In this document: positions 41,586-54,700 of the stretch, one piece after another | How the letters are laid out: the number at the start of each line of letters is the position of its first letter | Numbering within the stretch: the stretch's first letter is position 1 | Source: Bolinopsis microptera | Taxonomy: Eukaryota > Ctenophora > Tentaculata > Lobata > Bolinopsidae | Direction of reading: 5' to 3' | NCBI RefSeq assembly: GCF_026151205.1 | Contig: NC_087072.1 | Location: forward strand, 8,927,669 to 8,991,668 | DNA length: 64,000 nt | The notes under the pieces: model-generated | What the model was told of the DNA's origin: nothing | Database searches by the model: none | The model's input: the letters and a program-made list of their open reading frames with translations, nothing else | Position numbers and translations under genes: made by a program

Positions 41586-42821
41586 ACTATCATGTACTAG
41601 TTTTATTCCGTTCGCGAAATCCCAAACCTTTCTTAACCGTAAAAAAATGTGTTCACATAAAAATTTCACTAGGATTCCATTTAGTGCGAGGATAAGTGTC
41701 AACCTTTGTCTAAATTAGTTAAAGAGTGATAACCATACTATGTATTAGGCTTCCTTCAAAACACCATGTTTATTCATTATACTGTATACATGTTCGTTTT
41801 ATGTGTCCTAGGTTGCTATCTACAAATGCAGTGTTTAGATATGCAATAAACCTTTATTTACTGTGCCTATCTACACCGGGTAGCTCAATTAATAATGTAT
41901 TGGGCCTCTCATTTCCCCAAACGTTTAGTTGAATAGCTTCTTTTGTGCAAGAAATGTGATTTATCATAGCTCATATCGTATTTAGTGGTAATTCGAGTAC
42001 ATATTCCATCCACAATACGATACAATACGTGCATTCAAAGTCCTAATGGGGTATATGAGACGCTTCACTGGTTGTTTGAGAGGCTACAAATACTGGGAAT
42101 TGGCATCATGAGAACCTCTATGCTGGGTATTTTCTATACCGTGCACTTTTCGTTTCCCCCATACTACACTTTCGATCCTTGATATTTTTCTGATTTAAAA
42201 TGGTAGAATGATAGTACCAGTTTCCATTCATAGGGTTAGGATTTAATCTCTCTCAATGTAGTGCAGCAGTCTTAAATTGTTGCTAAACTTTTAGTTTCAC
42301 TTCCTGTCATTGATAAATAACTTTAGAAATAAAGACAGCTAATTAGTCAGTTGAACCTGTATCACGGCTACCTGTCTGGAATCATTACCAGGGTGGGGAA
42401 CAAGTGGTATTTTTCTAATCATATATTAACTATGTTGCAAGAAATCAAGCGTGTAGAACTTGTTTTAAGCAGAGCTGAATCAGTGCTATCTTGACCAATG
42501 ATCATGTTGCAAATACTATTACAAATATGATATTCATCTTACCATCATGCTACCAAGCAAAATAAGTAAATCTAATTTAAATGTAGGTATTTTGCTTAAA
42601 CTTCAGTTTGAATTGCTTGGTTTGAGCAATGAGCATAATAATGACTTTACAAAGAAAGCTCTAGGCTTGAGTCTCTGGATTTAATCAAATTGTTTATATT
42701 TTAAATAAGTGTTCCATTCTATGACTTTCACATGACCTGATTAACTAACAATATTACTTGAAAACTTGTGAAGGTGACAGATTCATTAAAGTTATTGTTA
42801 GGTTGAATGACTTCTGATAAA

Positions 42822-43736
42822 ATGAGTGCCACACCTGACAAACTGGTAGAGTTCAAGGAGTGTGAGAGGTTTGCTCGTCGCAATGCCCTACCAGAACAAA
42901 GCATCATGCCTGTAAGTTACTGTAGGATTTATCAGATATTCTGAACATAAATACCACGTATTATACAGTGTGGGACGTGGGTCAAAAGTAACATTACATA
43001 CAAACATGCTAGATTTTTGCAAATTACTGTAGATAATTAATTGCTGCATCTGATCTGAAAAAATGAGGCAAAACGGATACAAGTTATCAAGTATTTTGTG
43101 TATATCGTTAACAAAATTGATTGGGTGATTATGTGACACGACACCTTAACTGGGCTGCATTCACAATTTAACTGGTCACCTAATCACGTGATCAGGTAAG
43201 CCAATCACCTGATCATACGTAATGAATAAGCTCGTTATGCTTCGTATCTCAGTCATCTTAGAAGCTAAAATTCTCATTTTTTCAGGACAAACGTAATTCG
43301 AATGGCCAAACACAATGCAATAAAATTTGGCTCGATCCAATTATCAGAACTTTTAAATACATGCGATAATAAACCTTCATTCGAACAAAAATGAACATGA
43401 ATATTCTTTGAATTAACATATTCCTCGAATGAGCGGTAATACTAAGTCATACCAAAAAGAATTACCAAATCGGGCACAGGTGACTGAGCTATAAAGGCCA
43501 ACGTATGTAACGTTACTTTTGGCCCACCCTGTATCTTCCTGGCTAGCACATTTCCAAAAAGATAGTATACAATTTGTTGTTTGGTATAATTAGACAATTA
43601 TATTGATCTGATTGTTGAATGCTAAAGTTGAAATTCATTTCAGGATATCATAGGGCCAATACTGGAGACAACAACTATCTCGTCGGAGGAAGGCACGTCA
43701 GCGGAAACCTGTCCCGAGATCAAAGCTAAAACTTAA
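42822..43736 (+). CDS. PKI-like cAMP-dependent protein kinase inhibitor, 2 exons, 60 aa
   Basis: Exon 1 is 42822-42911 (ends CCT|GTAAGT) and exon 2 is 43644-43736 (starts after TTTCAG). The phase is 0|0 and the stop is TAA. Residues 11-23 read FKECERFARRNAL. In the mammalian PKI inhibitory peptide the determinants are Phe at P-11, Arg at P-6, P-3 and P-2, Asn at P-1, Ala at P0 and a hydrophobic residue at P+1. All seven positions match here with identical spacing. Ala at P0 replaces the phosphorylatable Ser, making it a pseudosubstrate. Known family role: binds and blocks the PKA catalytic subunit and exports it from the nucleus. The C-terminal half (DIIGPILETTTI, then an acidic Ser/Thr stretch) has only a weak export-signal-like hydrophobic pattern. 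Length (60 aa) is close to the 70-80 aa of vertebrate PKIs. A MITE occupies most of the intron. Confidence 0.7.
42966..43531. mobile_element. TA-flanked inverted-repeat element in the PKI-like intron
   Basis: Ends CAGTGTGGGACGTGGGTCAA (left) and TTTTGGCCCACCCTG (right) are imperfect inverted repeats that continue into AAAAGTAACATTACATAC and its near-complement. TA borders are at 42964-42965 and 43532-43533. The 566-bp element has no coding frame. It resembles the 36750 element only at the CAGGGTGG terminus. Confidence 0.65.
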
Positions 43737-43739
43737 CAT

Positions 43740-46700
43740 CACCCCTCTACAACATCCACTATTTCAGAAAAACTAAATCTCAGTGTCAAAGTCCAGTGCC
43801 ACTAAATCTCTGTGTCATGGAATGTCCGGGACGAGTGATTTTTAAGGTTTTTAAGACGAAAATTGAGAGACTAGAGCCTAAGTGAGAGATAAAGTGAATT
43901 TATTGAACTCAAGACACCATATAAGGTGTTGCTACATGGGGACACTATCACCTAAAACAACCAAACGATGTGTATGGTCGGTTGAAGAGAATGACAAGTG
44001 ATTTATAGTCTTCAGTGATATTTACCAAGGAACTTAGGACTTAACTTAAGTGTTACTCCGCAAAGACTTCGATGTATTAGTATTTTTAAATACTAGCCAT
44101 AACAGTGCTGTTTGTTTTTGTTTGTTGTTTGCGGTTTAAAAGAATGACTCATGAATTTATAGTGAGCACTTTAAAGTACAATCTAGTGAATCGTCCATTG
44201 AAGGTCGCATTTTTGTATTTTTATCAAGATTTTTGATGACCACAAACTTTTTCCAGCAGAAAAACTGTGATTGTTTAATGTGCCAGTTTATCTTAGATTT
44301 CTTACAACGATATGACTAACTGTAATATTCATTAGTAGATAAATGCTCTTTTTGGTTTATCAAAAAATGATATACGTGTCCTTAATTTTGTATCACCTAA
44401 ATGTTTAACTCCCACTTTGACTCTTGAAAACTATTCAGAAAGAAACTAATTTACACATCCTTGAAATTTAAGGATGATACCCGGCACGCAGGTAGGTAAG
44501 TTATAAACCTACAACCTTGAAATGGAGATATAATTAAAAGAAGATAAATCGAGCAGTTCACTTAGTTGTTCAAAGAGAAGTCTGCGCCGAGTTAAAAGCT
44601 TTCGTCGTTGTACTTTAAAACGAGAGTTTGCTCTGAGAATTCATTGGGATTCATGTAACATGAACAAATGAAATATCGACAAGCGACGAGCAGGATGACT
44701 TTACACAGTTTATCCCATCGCTTGCACGTTATCAGCCCAGTTGTAAAATTGTAGTGTCCAGCAAGAATAATACGTTACATAACCTACACAACGCGTCTTC
44801 ATTCTGTTGATCGGATTTGATCACGTTTACAGCCACCTGTGTTACAGTTCATGTGTATATTTTTCAATTAGTAGTCACTTTTAACGTACTTCATATGTCC
44901 CCTGAGCTGATGATGTTTCATTTTGTCTCTTCGACCGTGACTTTCATGTAGATAATGCGTTTTTGCGATATTTTGTGTCCAGTTGTCCAGTTTTTGAGTT
45001 GTGATGAATCAAACATGTGTCCGATTCTTCATGCTACGAGTTGCAGTAAACGCAACGGTAATTTTATGATTTCATAATGGCAATTTTATGACTTTATTAC
45101 TTTATGAGTCTAAAATTGCCATACAGAATTTCTTTATGAGAATCGTGCTATCTTTATATATTCTTTATAAATTAGATGCGAGATTTGGGGCAGTTCGGGG
45201 GTTATGGGGGAGAGGACATGTCCAGTACAAGTCGCAGTGGTTTTCTGCACAAGTATATCGAGCTTAGAGCAGGTCCTTTAGGGAGACTCCATTCTGGTGT
45301 TCCATTCTACTCTTCTACTTCTGTAAGACATTAGAGCATTCTAATTATCTGGTAACCACTGACAATATTTAGGCATTACTGTATTTGGGCATTTCCACAA
45401 TAAATTTCTTGATGCACTAAACTTTGGGTAAAATTCTTGTCCATCAGCACTTAGCATGCGCATCTGCCCTTTTTGAAGAGCACCCGGTACCGGAACGTTA
45501 CAGGTTACTAATAGGACAGAACTAAGTCTGATCTACGCGATATTATAACCATATCCATATATCCCTGTCCCGCATCAGGGTTCACAGTTCCTCTTTAGGA
45601 TTTGTACAGGTTTCCTGGTTTCCATAAGACAAGATCACTGGCCAGCAGCTCAGAATGTACTGAATGAGGAATATACATACTTGTATGACTATACAGTATA
45701 CACTATACAGTATACATACCTGTATGACTATACAGTATACACTATACACTATACAGTATACATACCTGTAAGGAATTGATCAGAGGCTACTTTCGGTCAT
45801 TTTCAGCGGTAAGGTGGTTGAGGTAAGGGTAATTACAAATTGAACAAACTATCCACATAATATCCATGTGCTCAAGGTAAACCTTTAGGTTCCATCTCAA
45901 ACAGATTTCCAATAATAATTTCCAACAATACTTTCTAATAATAATTTCCAATAATAATTTCTAATAATACTTTCTCATAAAACGACCATAAATAAAAGAT
46001 CTAGATTGATCGGTAAGCTTTAGTAAGCTTGCATCATGTATGATTTGTAAAATTAACATACGTTTAAAGTTACAACATATCTAAGAACGGAACGGTCAAG
46101 TTTAGTCATTTTCTGCAAAAACCGCTAACAATCTTAGCTGGCCGCGTCAAAAAAACATATCCTAGAATATGTTGAATAATCTAATAATATGGTGGGTGGT
46201 GCATGTCGTCCTACTGGAGGGCAATGATCTGGCTGTATCAGGAGGAACTGCTCTCACCTGCATGGTATATTTTCTGATTAGATTCTATCATTGCTCTCTC
46301 TCTCTCTCTCATTGTTTATTTCCTCCGGTATGTTATTAGCATTCGTTACGTCCTGTTAAAGGTCTGTTAGAGATCTGTTGTTGAGTAATTCGCATAATGT
46401 TCCGGTTATAGCGGCTTGGCTAGTTGTTGAGTTGTTGAAAATATTTCAACTATTTCAACTCTTCTAGAATCAGAGTAGTTTTCTAGTCTTATAAACTGGC
46501 CTTTGGTTAGCGTTAGATAATTATTGCAGTGGTTCCATCTTTGAAACGCTTGGCGACCTGGCCAAAAAATGGTTCTTGTGCATGTTAAAACGTTTGAAAG
46601 TTGGTTTGAAGTTAAAGCTTTCCTGAAACTGAGAAATCATGAAGATTTTGAAAGTATAGAGTGTAAATACTAAACATATAAAAAAAGTCAGTTTATTCGT

Positions 46701-46900
46701 TTAACCTCCTACGCAAAACATAAACTAATTAGTCTAACATAAAGATCGGAGAACTATTAATAAAGACCAAAAATCTGTAAGTCACCTTATAAGGAATATT
46801 TTTAACTAAAAGTGCTGTTTTATTGAAATGAGAGTGTTTAATAAACTCACTTCAACCCTCGCGTCTTTATCTATCTTTAATGATCTACTCCGAGTCATTA
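43740..46900. other. 3' flank of PKI-like gene and intergenic DNA
   Basis: Includes the presumed PKI-like 3' UTR, short tandem repeats of 'tatacagtatacactatac' (about 45690-45770), 'aataataatttc' repeats (about 45910-45970) and a TC run (about 46294-46310). Only one candidate exon (45176-45322) was noticed. Confidence 0.4.
45176..45322 (+). CDS. Candidate exon, possible alternative first exon of the Ser-Pro-rich gene
   Basis: ATG followed by 49 open codons (begins MRDLGQFGGYGGEDM, ends FYSSTS) and a good donor TCT|GTAAGA in phase 0. The exon at 49270 also starts in phase 0, so splicing between them would keep frame. No domain recognised; support is only the open frame plus donor. Confidence 0.3.
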
Positions 46901-47156
46901 TAAATTTAATTTGATTCGAGAATCGTTGAAGTGGTGGGTGTCGGACTTTGTGGTGAATTATAGTATAAGACATCTTGTCGTCCACAATTTCGAATTAAAT
47001 GTCGTGAAGTTTTAACAGGATGCGGTGTTGGTGATCGTCCACGAAGTTCATCTTGTGACTTTCGGAGGAGTTCAGATATATAAAATGTCAATAATAATAT
47101 GGATCGAAAAATTCTCCCAATTCTCTCAAGACTTTGAAGTTCTGGGCAGGCATTAC

Positions 47157-47800
47157 GTGGTTGTGAGATGTCGAGTGAAAGATGGCAAATTATTAAGTTT
47201 TTATGAGATGCCGAGTGAAAGATGGCAAATTATCAAGTTTTTGTGAGATGTCGAGTGAAAGATGGCAAATTATCAAGTTTTCGTGAGATGCCGAGTGAAA
47301 GATGGCAAATTATCAAGTTTTATGAGATGCCGAGTGAAAGATGGCAAATTATCAAGTTTTTGTGAGGTGCCGTGTGAAAGATGGCAAATTATCAAGTTTT
47401 TATGAGATGCCGAGTGAAAGATGGCAAATTATTAAGTTTTTATGATATGCCGAGTGAAAGATGGCAAATTATTAAGTTTTCATGAGATGCCGAGTGAATG
47501 ATGGCAAATTATCAAGTTTTTGTGAGATGCCGAGTGAAAGATGGCAAATTATTAAGTTTTCATGAGATGCCGAGTGAAAGATGGCAAATTATTAAGTTTT
47601 CATGAGATGCCGAGTGAATGATGGCAAATTATCAAGTTTTTGTGGGATGCCGCGTGAAAGATGGCAAATCATCAAGTTTTTGTGAGATGCCGAGTAAAAG
47701 ATGGCAAATGATCAAGTTTTTGTGGGATGCCGAGTGAAAGATGGCAAATGATCAAGTTTTTGTGAGATACGGGATACCGAGTGGAAGTCGGAAGATGGCA
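47157..47800 (+). repeat. Minisatellite, 40-bp unit, about 16 copies
   Basis: Unit 'gagatgccgagtgaaagatg' plus 'gcaaattatcaagtttttgt', with spacing mostly 40 (some 39-41) bp. Copies differ by scattered point changes and a higher-order pair (about 47480-47560 against 47560-47640) is visible. Intergenic, no long open frame, and not a CRISPR array because there are no distinct spacers. Confidence 0.9.
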
Positions 47801-48708
47801 AATTATGAAGATTTCGTGAGATGCCGACTATGACATAGACTGGAAATCAAGTAATACCAAGTCCAAGTACTTTAATTTAAATTACAGTTCCTTATCAACT
47901 AGGAGCTTAGTGCGATAATTAATACCTGATGTTACTGGTTTGCGGTAATGAATGTCTCTTGTATACCTCAAGGCTCGAAACAACTCACTCATTAGTCATT
48001 ACAGAACAAAGGTATGATAAGTAACGAGGTATCGTATTTGGGTATGGCCATATTTGGGCATTGCTATATTTGGATAATAACATAATTGGGTATCATCATA
48101 CTTGAAACAATTGTTGCTTGACATCGATCGTTTCAAGTAAATGTTATGACTTGGTTCTCAGATTGAATCATAATTACCACAAACAGAATGGATATTAGCA
48201 GCATTTCAATGGGAATGAATATTTAAAATGAAATCCGATAAGAGTATCATTCCCTGGTACATATTTTAACTGTAATGAAATCACGTTCCTAAGCAACCTG
48301 GTCACATATCTGTCGATCTCTACCGCAAGGCGCTCCTACTGTCCAATTGGACACCGTTACCTTGACCACGTGATAAAATCCCACCAATCACATGCCGTCC
48401 TGACTCTCTGTAGTAATAAAAACAAGAAGTAGAACAGTGGCTGATAGTACTGATAACTCAGTAACTGGACCTTTTTAACAGTTGAGCGGTCTACCTTGTC
48501 TCCTCACAGCACTGCAGCACTGGGTCCGCAAGCACTGATCCGCGCTTTCTGATCGGCTAGTTTGCGTCACGTGATCACAATACTCTTCGCTGATTGGGAG
48601 GTCGACACAGGTTGTACATCTCACTCTCTCTCTCACTCTCCAGTTACTACGATTTGAGCTTTAGTATGTGTGCGTGTTGTATTCTTTAGTTGCTCCTGTG
48701 AAAATATC

Positions 48709-51700
48709 ATGCCTGTTCTAGGTATGGAGGCTCTTGCGGGGCCCTGTCACTCCGCTAACACATTCAGAGGTGCTCGACTCTCACCCATCAAGAAGGTCAG
48801 CCTGTCACTTTTACTGCATCATCATTAATTTTGTTGTCATTACTTTTATGTCTGCGCTGTCTTTGTGCTTGTTGTGAAAATGAAAATCACATAATATGCC
48901 AATTGCATGTCCTTGTATTGTGCAACACTTACATTCCGACCACCGCCCACCACATACAGACCACCTTACTGACAACCGTGCACAAATTCCCAAATCTTAT
49001 TCTCCCAAATTCTATTCTCAAATCGCGAACTTTAGGACATTCCTTGGTGTTTGATTCTCTGAATTCCTAACATAGCATCTCTGAGCGGGTGTTTGCGTCA
49101 ATATGAGGCATAACACACGCTTTAAATTACTGTGAGAACAACATGTCCAGACTACAAATATCTCAAGTTAAGAATAAAGAATATGATAGCAAGGACGGAC
49201 CACTACATGGTACATCAGCCACACTTCATACGACAAATCAGCTAGTTTCACGCCCCCTTTGTATCTCAGGTGGTTCCAGTAAGCCCTCTCCCTGGCTCCC
49301 CAATACAACTACAAGATGATATCCAGTTCGACCCCTCCTCCAGATACGTTACACCCGGATCAGTTGGTGGCTTCTTCAGGTTTCTTTATTTTCCTCGTTT
49401 GTTATTATCTGTTTCTATTTAACGTCTTTCTAACTGTCAACTAAATACCATGCAGGAATTATTGAGAAAGTTTAGAAGATCTTACACAATTCTTTGATGA
49501 AAACAAAATAAACAAGCTAAACTTAAGAATACAAAACATATTAGCTTAACTAATAACAAAACTGTGTTTTAAAGTTGGAATTCTACAAGACTAAGAAGTT
49601 TCTGTGTTTAAAATGTTCAACTCTTGAGTAGGTTTAGCTGCTAAGGTAAAAACAAAATGGAATGAAAATAATAATTTGTTTAAAACAGATGATTGAAGCA
49701 ATTAGAACTATTAGTATTCTGCGAACGATCCCTAACAGAGCCGATTTCGGACTGCTCGACACACACTAGCCAATCACAGGGCTTTATTCGGACCACTCGA
49801 CACACACTAGCCAATCACAGGGCTGTATTCGGACCTCTCGACACACACTAGCCAATCACAGGGCTGTATTCGGGCTACTAGCCAATCACCAAGTATTCAA
49901 ACCACTCAGACTGATATCTGGTTTGTGACGTGCGAATTTACACAATTACAATGGTCCATGGTTAGAGCGGTGCTCTTGCCAAACAAAGTGCTCCGTTAAG
50001 ATTACATTTCTTAGACCAACTTGTATTGTCTGATAGTCTACAAGTTTACCACAAGTAAAGATACGTTCCATACAAAATAAAGTGTTATCTTTAAACTATT
50101 AGTATTACCAAACAATTATTGAGCTCACGAGTTTCTGGAGTGGTTAAGCGGGTTACTTTGTAACTAAAATAGATTGTTTTAGAATATCTAGATCAATTTT
50201 ATTAAAAGCTTTATTGTTCTCGAAAATCTAAAATTATCAACCATATTGTCATGTAGATTGTAGAATTAATCGTCAAAAATCACTAAGTTAAAATGGTTAC
50301 AACAAGTTGTTACTGAAACCACTACTCAATGAAGAATTAGGGAAATAGTCACTAGATTCTTGAGAGAGCCGTGTTCTTTTAAAAGGCTCTCCAAACCCCT
50401 TGTACTGCCCTACACCATGTCCTACACCAGGGGTGTAGGAATGATTTTCGTCATGGGGGGGCCAAATTCAAAATATTTTTTGGCGCTTCGCGCCAAATCC
50501 TGAATTTCGAGGGTAAGGGCAAAAGGAAATTGCAGCATGTGCGGTATCGCGATTTTTCACGTTTGCCGCGACAAATCGCGATTTTTCAGATTCTGGCCTC
50601 ACGACAAATCGCGATTTTTTTCAGTTCTCCGCGTCAAATTGCGCATTTTCCTTTAAATCTACGGACCAAATTCGCGTTTTCTATAATTAGTAGGTATATG
50701 AAACCAATCAGTATCGCATCCACAACCTTCCGAATGTAGGCACGGACTTCAAAAAACCGAAAACAGAAAAATATATTTTCGGCTCAGAATGATCAAGGTA
50801 GCATGAAACATGAACAAAAGTAGTTTCCAGAAAAACTTTGAAAAATTTTGACTTAGAAAATTTTCGGTCCGAGTCATTCTCGATACGTACCTCTGAAAGC
50901 AGAGCTCCCGCTTCCAAGCTCGTATTGCGAAGGGGAGGCCTGCCTTCCGAGATCGCATTACAAAGGGGAACCCTCGAGTCCAAAAACATACATCGAACTT
51001 CGAAAACCGAAAAAAATATTTTTGGCTCATAATGATCAGGGTAGCATGAAACATGAACAAAAGTAGTTTCCAGAAAAACTTTGAAAAATTTTGACTTTGA
51101 AAATTTTCGGTCCGAGTCATTCTCGATACGTACCTCTGAAAGCAGAGCTCCCGCTTATGAGCTCGTATTGCGAAGGGGATGCCTGCCTTCCGAGATCGCA
51201 TCACAAAGGGGAACCCTCGAGTCCAAAATCATACATCGAACTTCGAAAACCAAAAAAAATATTTTTGGCTCATAATGATCAGGGTAGCATGAAACATGAA
51301 CAAAAGTAGTTTTCAGAAAAACTTTGAAAAATTTTGACTTAAAAAATTTTTGACTAAATAAATTTTCGGGGAAAAAATTTTTAGAAACCTAAATTAAAAA
51401 GTTGGCCCTTTTTGGCCCCTTGCCCAGATTTCATGGGGGGGCGATGGCCCCCCCTGCCCCCCCGCTTCCTACACCCCTGTCCTACACCATGTCCTACACC
51501 ATGTCCCACGCTGTGACTTACACTAGGGTACCTCCTCACTCTATACCTTAGTTTCCAACACCGCTTATAGACCATGTAACTGAGGAGGACCAGGTTGCTT
51601 AGCGCAAGCGCTACAAGCGAACAAAGTGCAAGCGCTGAATAGTAGTACGCAATGCTGATGAGCCGCGTATTGTGTGCTATGCTAATAACAAGGAGAGGAG

Positions 51701-54700
51701 TGGTGGTGAGGACGCAGAGACCTGTACAGAGTTGCACTAGATCGTGGGGGAAGTCTGTTTTAACGGTCAGGGGGTATATCTTGTTAAGGAGAATAAGGAG
51801 AATGTTAAGGAGCTGCAGGAGTGAGAGGTATCCGAGTGTTAAGAGTTGGTAGATTGATCTGGGGGAAGTGAGCTCCTCCACCAGCAGGGAAAGTATACAG
51901 ATGTCTGTGGAACCGTGTAGTGTGTTGTAGGTTACTGAGAGCTCCTGGTGGTGTCCCACAAACATTTCCCCGACTAGCTTGTTGATCTGTGTCCATGTGC
52001 GCGGCTCCTCGTTTCCCCCATAATACTCACTCACTAGTTCCTGAACGTGCGCCCTGCTCCCGTTACTCAGAGGAAAGAGATCATATCTAACTTCTCCTGC
52101 AAACAAGTCATGAACCATGTGACTGTGAGGAAGATACGCGTAGGTAAACGATAAGAAGTAGATCAGGATAACCAGAGTGATAGTTGTGTTTGCGGGACTG
52201 CAAGCAGTGTTGCGTGGAACTGGTTCCAGTGGGGGGATGGAGCGAGTGAGCTTGTAACGAGATGAGGCAAAGTTAGACAAAGCAGACAATGTTACAACTG
52301 AGAGAAGAGATCCTGTGCTCAAAATACCAAGATGACTGCATGTGTCAGACCTTGTCCACGAGTCCCTGCTGTAACAATAGTGGGGGAGCGCGTTTTTGTG
52401 GTCTGCGCGTACCCGCCAGCTTAACAAGAACACATACGATCCAACACCGGCAGAAACAAGCATTCCTCCCCTCAGGAGGAGCAGGTTGGTAGTTTTGGTG
52501 GGGTATTTGAAGTAGTCAGAGGAATGCTGGTAGGTGAGGTAGAAGAATGTGAGGATGTTAATGATGATGCTGAGCGCCCCCGCGATGATGATCAGGGTCT
52601 CCACTTGCTCACTCCCAAATATGTAGAACTCAGTGGATAGGAATGTTGTCTGGTTACACCCTACCCCACACTCGTCACTTGAGTCAGGGCAGTCTGCCAC
52701 ACCGTCACATACCTGGTAATACAGAACAGTTGAACTTACATTCCTACTCCTATTTGCCTTGTTTACCTTTATGGCCCAAAAAAGGCCAACAAAATCTGTT
52801 CAAGGCCCAAAAAAATCTTTGGGTGTTTCATCATCAGGCTGTAAATTATGGATAATATTATAAGGCCAGGTTTTATCGAACGTTGATATTGCCGTGCTTG
52901 AATATTGAGATTGAAAGTGGAAGTGAAAGGGAAGTTGCAAACCTGTTCGAATCTGATGTACTTGACAGGAGTGGAAGCACATTTGAAATGGTTAACACAG
53001 TTCTCCTCATCCTCCCAGTGCCCACAGTCGTTCAGAAGGTCACACACTTGCTCTGCAGTTATACATCTCTTATCTGTACACTGGTAAACCTGTATTGTTC
53101 AGATTAGTTTCTCTTTCTCTTTCATTTCTCCAATTTACAATTGTTTAATTTCACTTTCACTTTCATTTGTTCACATTTTGTCCTGATATGATTCAGGGTA
53201 CAATGTACATAAGGATTACTGAACTATATATAGATTATAGTCCAACAATCCTTATGTATCCTTTGTAAATAACATTTGTATATATTCACATTTTGGTCGG
53301 GCCAATATTGTTTATCAACATCCACCAAATGTTTGTCGACGTTCACTTTTGTACAAGAACATATGAATCTGTTAACATCAGCTGGTATAGGCCATAACCC
53401 ATACCAAAACACTAAATACTCCAATGTATTCACTGACTGTGTATTCTGTGATAATAAAATTCATTTTTTTACATAACCTGTCAAGAAACAGCATTTCTTG
53501 TGATTGGAGAGTAATCACTTCATAGCGTGACGTCATAGCGTGACGTCATAGCGTGACGTCATAGCGTGACGTCATCAAAGTGTCTGCTGATGGCTACATA
53601 TCAGCTAACAGTAGTATTAATGATCAACTGTAAACGATATACACTCGTCCAAACAAGTGTTAATATTGCGTGTAAAGTGCGTGTGTGTAAGACTTATCCC
53701 GATGTAAAATATGGCATGCTTTTCTCAAAGAATAGTCAGCTGTAATACATATATGCTGCTTTGGCAAAGTAATTTCACTGTACATAATATACGCGTGTTT
53801 AGTAAATATGTATTGGAATTAGTGTAATTGCTCCGCTAATATTCAGTATAACTTCTATTTTAACACGTGGGAGGTTAGTATCACGAAATATACATGGTTT
53901 ACTCTGAGTTTATTTTCGGCCTGGTTTATTTTGAGCATAATCTCTCTATAATTAGGGCTTCACAGATGGTATAATCACGCACTGTATCAGGTGTGTACCC
54001 TCACAATGCACTAGATATTCTAAATACTTTCAAGAAAAAATTCCAAATATTTAATACTTTAATAGTTATACGTGATAAATTCTCTATAGTTTTATGAATC
54101 TGGTGAGTATGCGGAATGGGAGGAATTCATGATATCACCGTTGAGTGTTCATTCTAATTTACCTACTTAGAATGATTAATACGATCAGTGTCACGTGTCT
54201 CGTTATTTGCACGTGTCTCGTTATTTGCACGTGTCACGTTATTTGCACGTGTGTTTACATGTCCTGAACACAATATGTTGGATTGCTTCTAAATTCAGCT
54301 GATGACCTCCCAGCCGTTAAGCACATCATTACAAGCAGCCTGAATGTGACGTAGCCTCATTATGAGAGACCCCTTATGAATCAACCCGATATTGACAGCA
54401 GACAGACTTACGAGTGGTTGTAGAAATAAGAAAAGCGGTCCCTGATAATGATATTAACGGTGATATTATCGTCATCGCATGAGTTGCGAAATATTTCCTG
54501 GTCTGCTATATTTAGACCACTAGTATTGTGTCTGATGAATGGTAATAGTGTCGAGCAGCATTCTCTAATAACTGTCAAAAGTATCCACTGATTGTAGCTT
54601 TAATGATACTACTGTAAAATGATTACTCAACACTCTGTTACTGTGAATATTTGGCTTGACTTTGGGGTGTTATTCTTGAGTTGTTCAGCGCTAAAATGGC

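Noticed and set aside
47157-47800. CRISPR-like array
   Set aside because: The whole 40-bp unit is repeated with no unique spacers, and the DNA is animal nuclear sequence.
50708-51309. Arg/Phe-rich frames on both strands in the hAT-like element
   Set aside because: They reflect the 243-bp non-coding tandem unit. The same frames recur because the unit recurs, and no transposase motif is present.
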